Source of the DNA: Planctomycetota bacterium | Lineage (GTDB): Bacteria; Planctomycetota; J058; J103 | Length of the DNA: 6,895 nucleotides | Assembly: GCA_003694875.1 (NCBI GenBank) | Contig: RFJN01000252.1 | Coordinates: 1-6,895 of the forward strand | Reading direction: 5' to 3' | Part shown: in pieces, positions 5,877 through 6,895 of the stretch | How positions within the stretch are numbered: position 1 is the stretch's first letter | Layout of the letters: every line of letters starts with the position of its first letter | Translations under genes and position numbers: made by a program | Notes under the pieces: model-generated | Told to the model about the DNA's origin: nothing | The model's database searches: none | Seen by the model: the letters and a program-made list of their open reading frames with translations, nothing else

Positions 5877-6781
5877 CGCTGCCCCTCCCGCTGCTCGGCG
5901 CGCTCGCCCACCGGCAGCCACAGCTCGAACCGCGCCCCGCAGCGCACCGGGGCGCACACGAGCCGGCCCCCCATGGCCTCGAGCAGCCCGCGCGCGAGCG
6001 CGAGTCCGAGCCCCGTGCCGCTCGTCTTGCCGGTGTGGTAGGGCTCGAAGATGCGCTCGCGCTCCGCCTCCGGCACCCCCGGCCCCTCGTCCTCGACCGC
6101 GACGCACACCTCCTGCCCCACCCGCGCCGCCTCGAGCACCACCCGTCCCCCGGGCTCGCTCGCCTCGATCGCGTTGGTCACCACGTTGCGCAGCGCCTGC
6201 ACGAACTTCGTCGCGTCGGTCTCGAGCCGCAGATCGGGCTCGATCCGGCGCTCGATCGCGACCTCCTTGCCGTCCACGTACCGCCGCGCGGCGGCCACCG
6301 CGCGCTCGAGCAGCGGCTCGAGCTCGTGCGGCTCGCGCGCGACCGCGCCCGGACGCACGAGCGTCATGAGGCCGCGCACCGTGTCGCGGCACGTCTCGAT
6401 CTCCTCGATCAACGCCGCGCCGGCGCGCTCGCGTTCGCGCTCGCCGTAGCGCGGATCGCACAGCACGCGCGCGAAGCCGAGCATGACGCCGAGGGGGTTG
6501 TTGAGCTGGTGGGCGAGCCCGGCCGCGAGCCGCCCGATCGCCCCCACGCGCTCGGCGCGCAGCAGCGCGCGCTCGCGCTCGCGCAGCCGCGCCGTCATGG
6601 CGTCGACACCCCGCGCGATCCGACCGAGTTCGGTATCGCCGATCGGACCGATCTCGACCGCGAGATCGCCCGCCCCGATGCGGGCGATCCCTCGCTCGAG
6701 CGCCTCGAGCGGCGCGGCGATCGAACGCCACAACGCCGCACCGAGCCCCACCGCGAGCAGGATCGCCACCGCCGCGGTCAC
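5873..6781 (-). CDS. Membrane sensor histidine kinase, 5' end unresolved
   Basis: At least 302 residues are encoded here. One membrane helix (about 1-18, possibly beginning a few residues earlier) leads into a HAMP linker (about 19-70). The HisKA domain carries phospho-acceptor His91 in LAHQLNNPLG. The HATPase_c domain has an N-box with Asn203 (RNVVTNAIEA), G1 DEGPGV (231-236), F-box FEPY (245-248) and G2 GTGLGL (255-260). It should autophosphorylate on His91 and pass phosphate to Asp55 of the regulator encoded next; the two genes overlap (GTGA). HAMP normally follows a second membrane helix, so a periplasmic sensor domain is expected upstream. The frame stays open to the right edge (6895), but with no start other than GTG 6781, no ribosome site there, and some rare codons (TTA, CAA) from about 6826 outward. 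The gene either begins near 6781 with a single anchor or is cut by the window edge. The kinase identity is certain and its beginning is not. Confidence 0.9.
   Translation of the reverse strand: MTAAVAILLAVGLGAALWRSIAAPLEALERGIARIGAGDLAVEIGPIGDTELGRIARGVDAMTARLRERERALLRAERVGAIGRLAAGLAHQLNNPLGVMLGFARVLCDPRYGERERERAGAALIEEIETCRDTVRGLMTLVRPGAVAREPHELEPLLERAVAAARRYVDGKEVAIERRIEPDLRLETDATKFVQALRNVVTNAIEASEPGGRVVLEAARVGQEVCVAVEDEGPGVPEAERERIFEPYHTGKTSGTGLGLALARGLLEAMGGRLVCAPVRCGARFELWLPVGERAEQREGQR
5882..5889 (-). promoter_or_regulatory. Ribosome binding site for the response regulator
   Basis: GGGAGGGG on the - strand, inside the last codons of the kinase gene, lies five bases before the GTG at 5876. 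It decides the GTG start of the regulator. Confidence 0.7.
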
Positions 6782-6826
6782 GACCGCGAGGCTCGCCGCC
6801 TCGCCCGCGGCCGCACGCGCCCCGGT

Positions 6827-6856
6827 TTGACACCACGCGAACGCGCTCCCTAAGAT
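6827..6856 (+). promoter_or_regulatory. Sigma-70-type promoter pointing out of the window
   Basis: TTGACA (6827-6832, exact -35 consensus) and TAAGAT (6851-6856, -10 with four of six consensus bases) are 18 bases apart, in a local AT-richer patch. Transcription would begin near 6863. GGAG at 6881-6884 could serve as a ribosome site for a gene starting just past the edge. This predicts a divergently transcribed neighbour of the kinase operon. Confidence 0.55.
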
Positions 6857-6895
6857 CGCGTCCGAGCCCGCCAGCCCCCCGGAGCGAACGAGCGA

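Noticed and set aside
3114..6041. A 975-codon open frame on the + strand rich in His, Arg, Ala and Glu
   Set aside because: It runs antisense to the hydrolase and the sigma-54 regulator, both of which have complete family motifs. Its composition is the mirror of GC3-rich codons, a usual artefact in high-GC genomes.
4446..6836. A longer regulator starting at 6836 in the same frame
   Set aside because: The first 320 codons are Arg/Gly/Ala filler overlapping the kinase gene in another frame. The receiver domain begins right after the GTG at 5876, which has a strong ribosome site.

Overview
This 6,895-base window is GC-rich: hand counts on sample lines give about 72% in coding DNA. It looks like chromosome from a Gram-negative bacterium. 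The evidence is an NtrC-type sigma-54 activator, a membrane sensor kinase, Shine-Dalgarno-led starts and tight gene overlaps. A deltaproteobacterial or related lineage would fit, but this is only a tentative inference because the window holds no rRNA or marker gene.

The left block (6-2727) runs on the + strand. It holds a low-complexity Pro/Ala-rich protein with one four-cysteine zinc ribbon, a nitronate monooxygenase-like flavoprotein, and an unrecognised 325-residue protein. The last two share an ATGA stop/start overlap, so they are probably co-translated. The unknown protein carries an R-x-x-G-x-G turn inside a GNAT-like pattern.

The middle block (2728-3551) is 824 bases without a convincing gene. 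Its GC is lower (about 55-62% on sampled lines). It contains a previously unassigned inverted-repeat element at about 2970-3343: two roughly 64-base arms, about 78% identical by hand alignment, in opposite orientation around a 245-base core. A third partial copy of the arm core lies just outside at 2919-2929, and further exact inverted repeats of 10-12 bp are woven through the region. This is the most unusual part of the window. It could be a MITE-like element, a structured RNA or a REP-type intergenic repeat.

The right block (3552-6781 or beyond) is a - strand operon read from right to left: sensor histidine kinase, then a sigma-54-dependent response regulator with a GTGA overlap, then an alpha/beta hydrolase 54 bases downstream. 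The kinase and regulator form an obvious cognate pair. The hydrolase may be co-transcribed with them. At the far right a good sigma-70-type promoter points outward, so a divergent gene probably starts just past the window. This complicates where the kinase gene begins.
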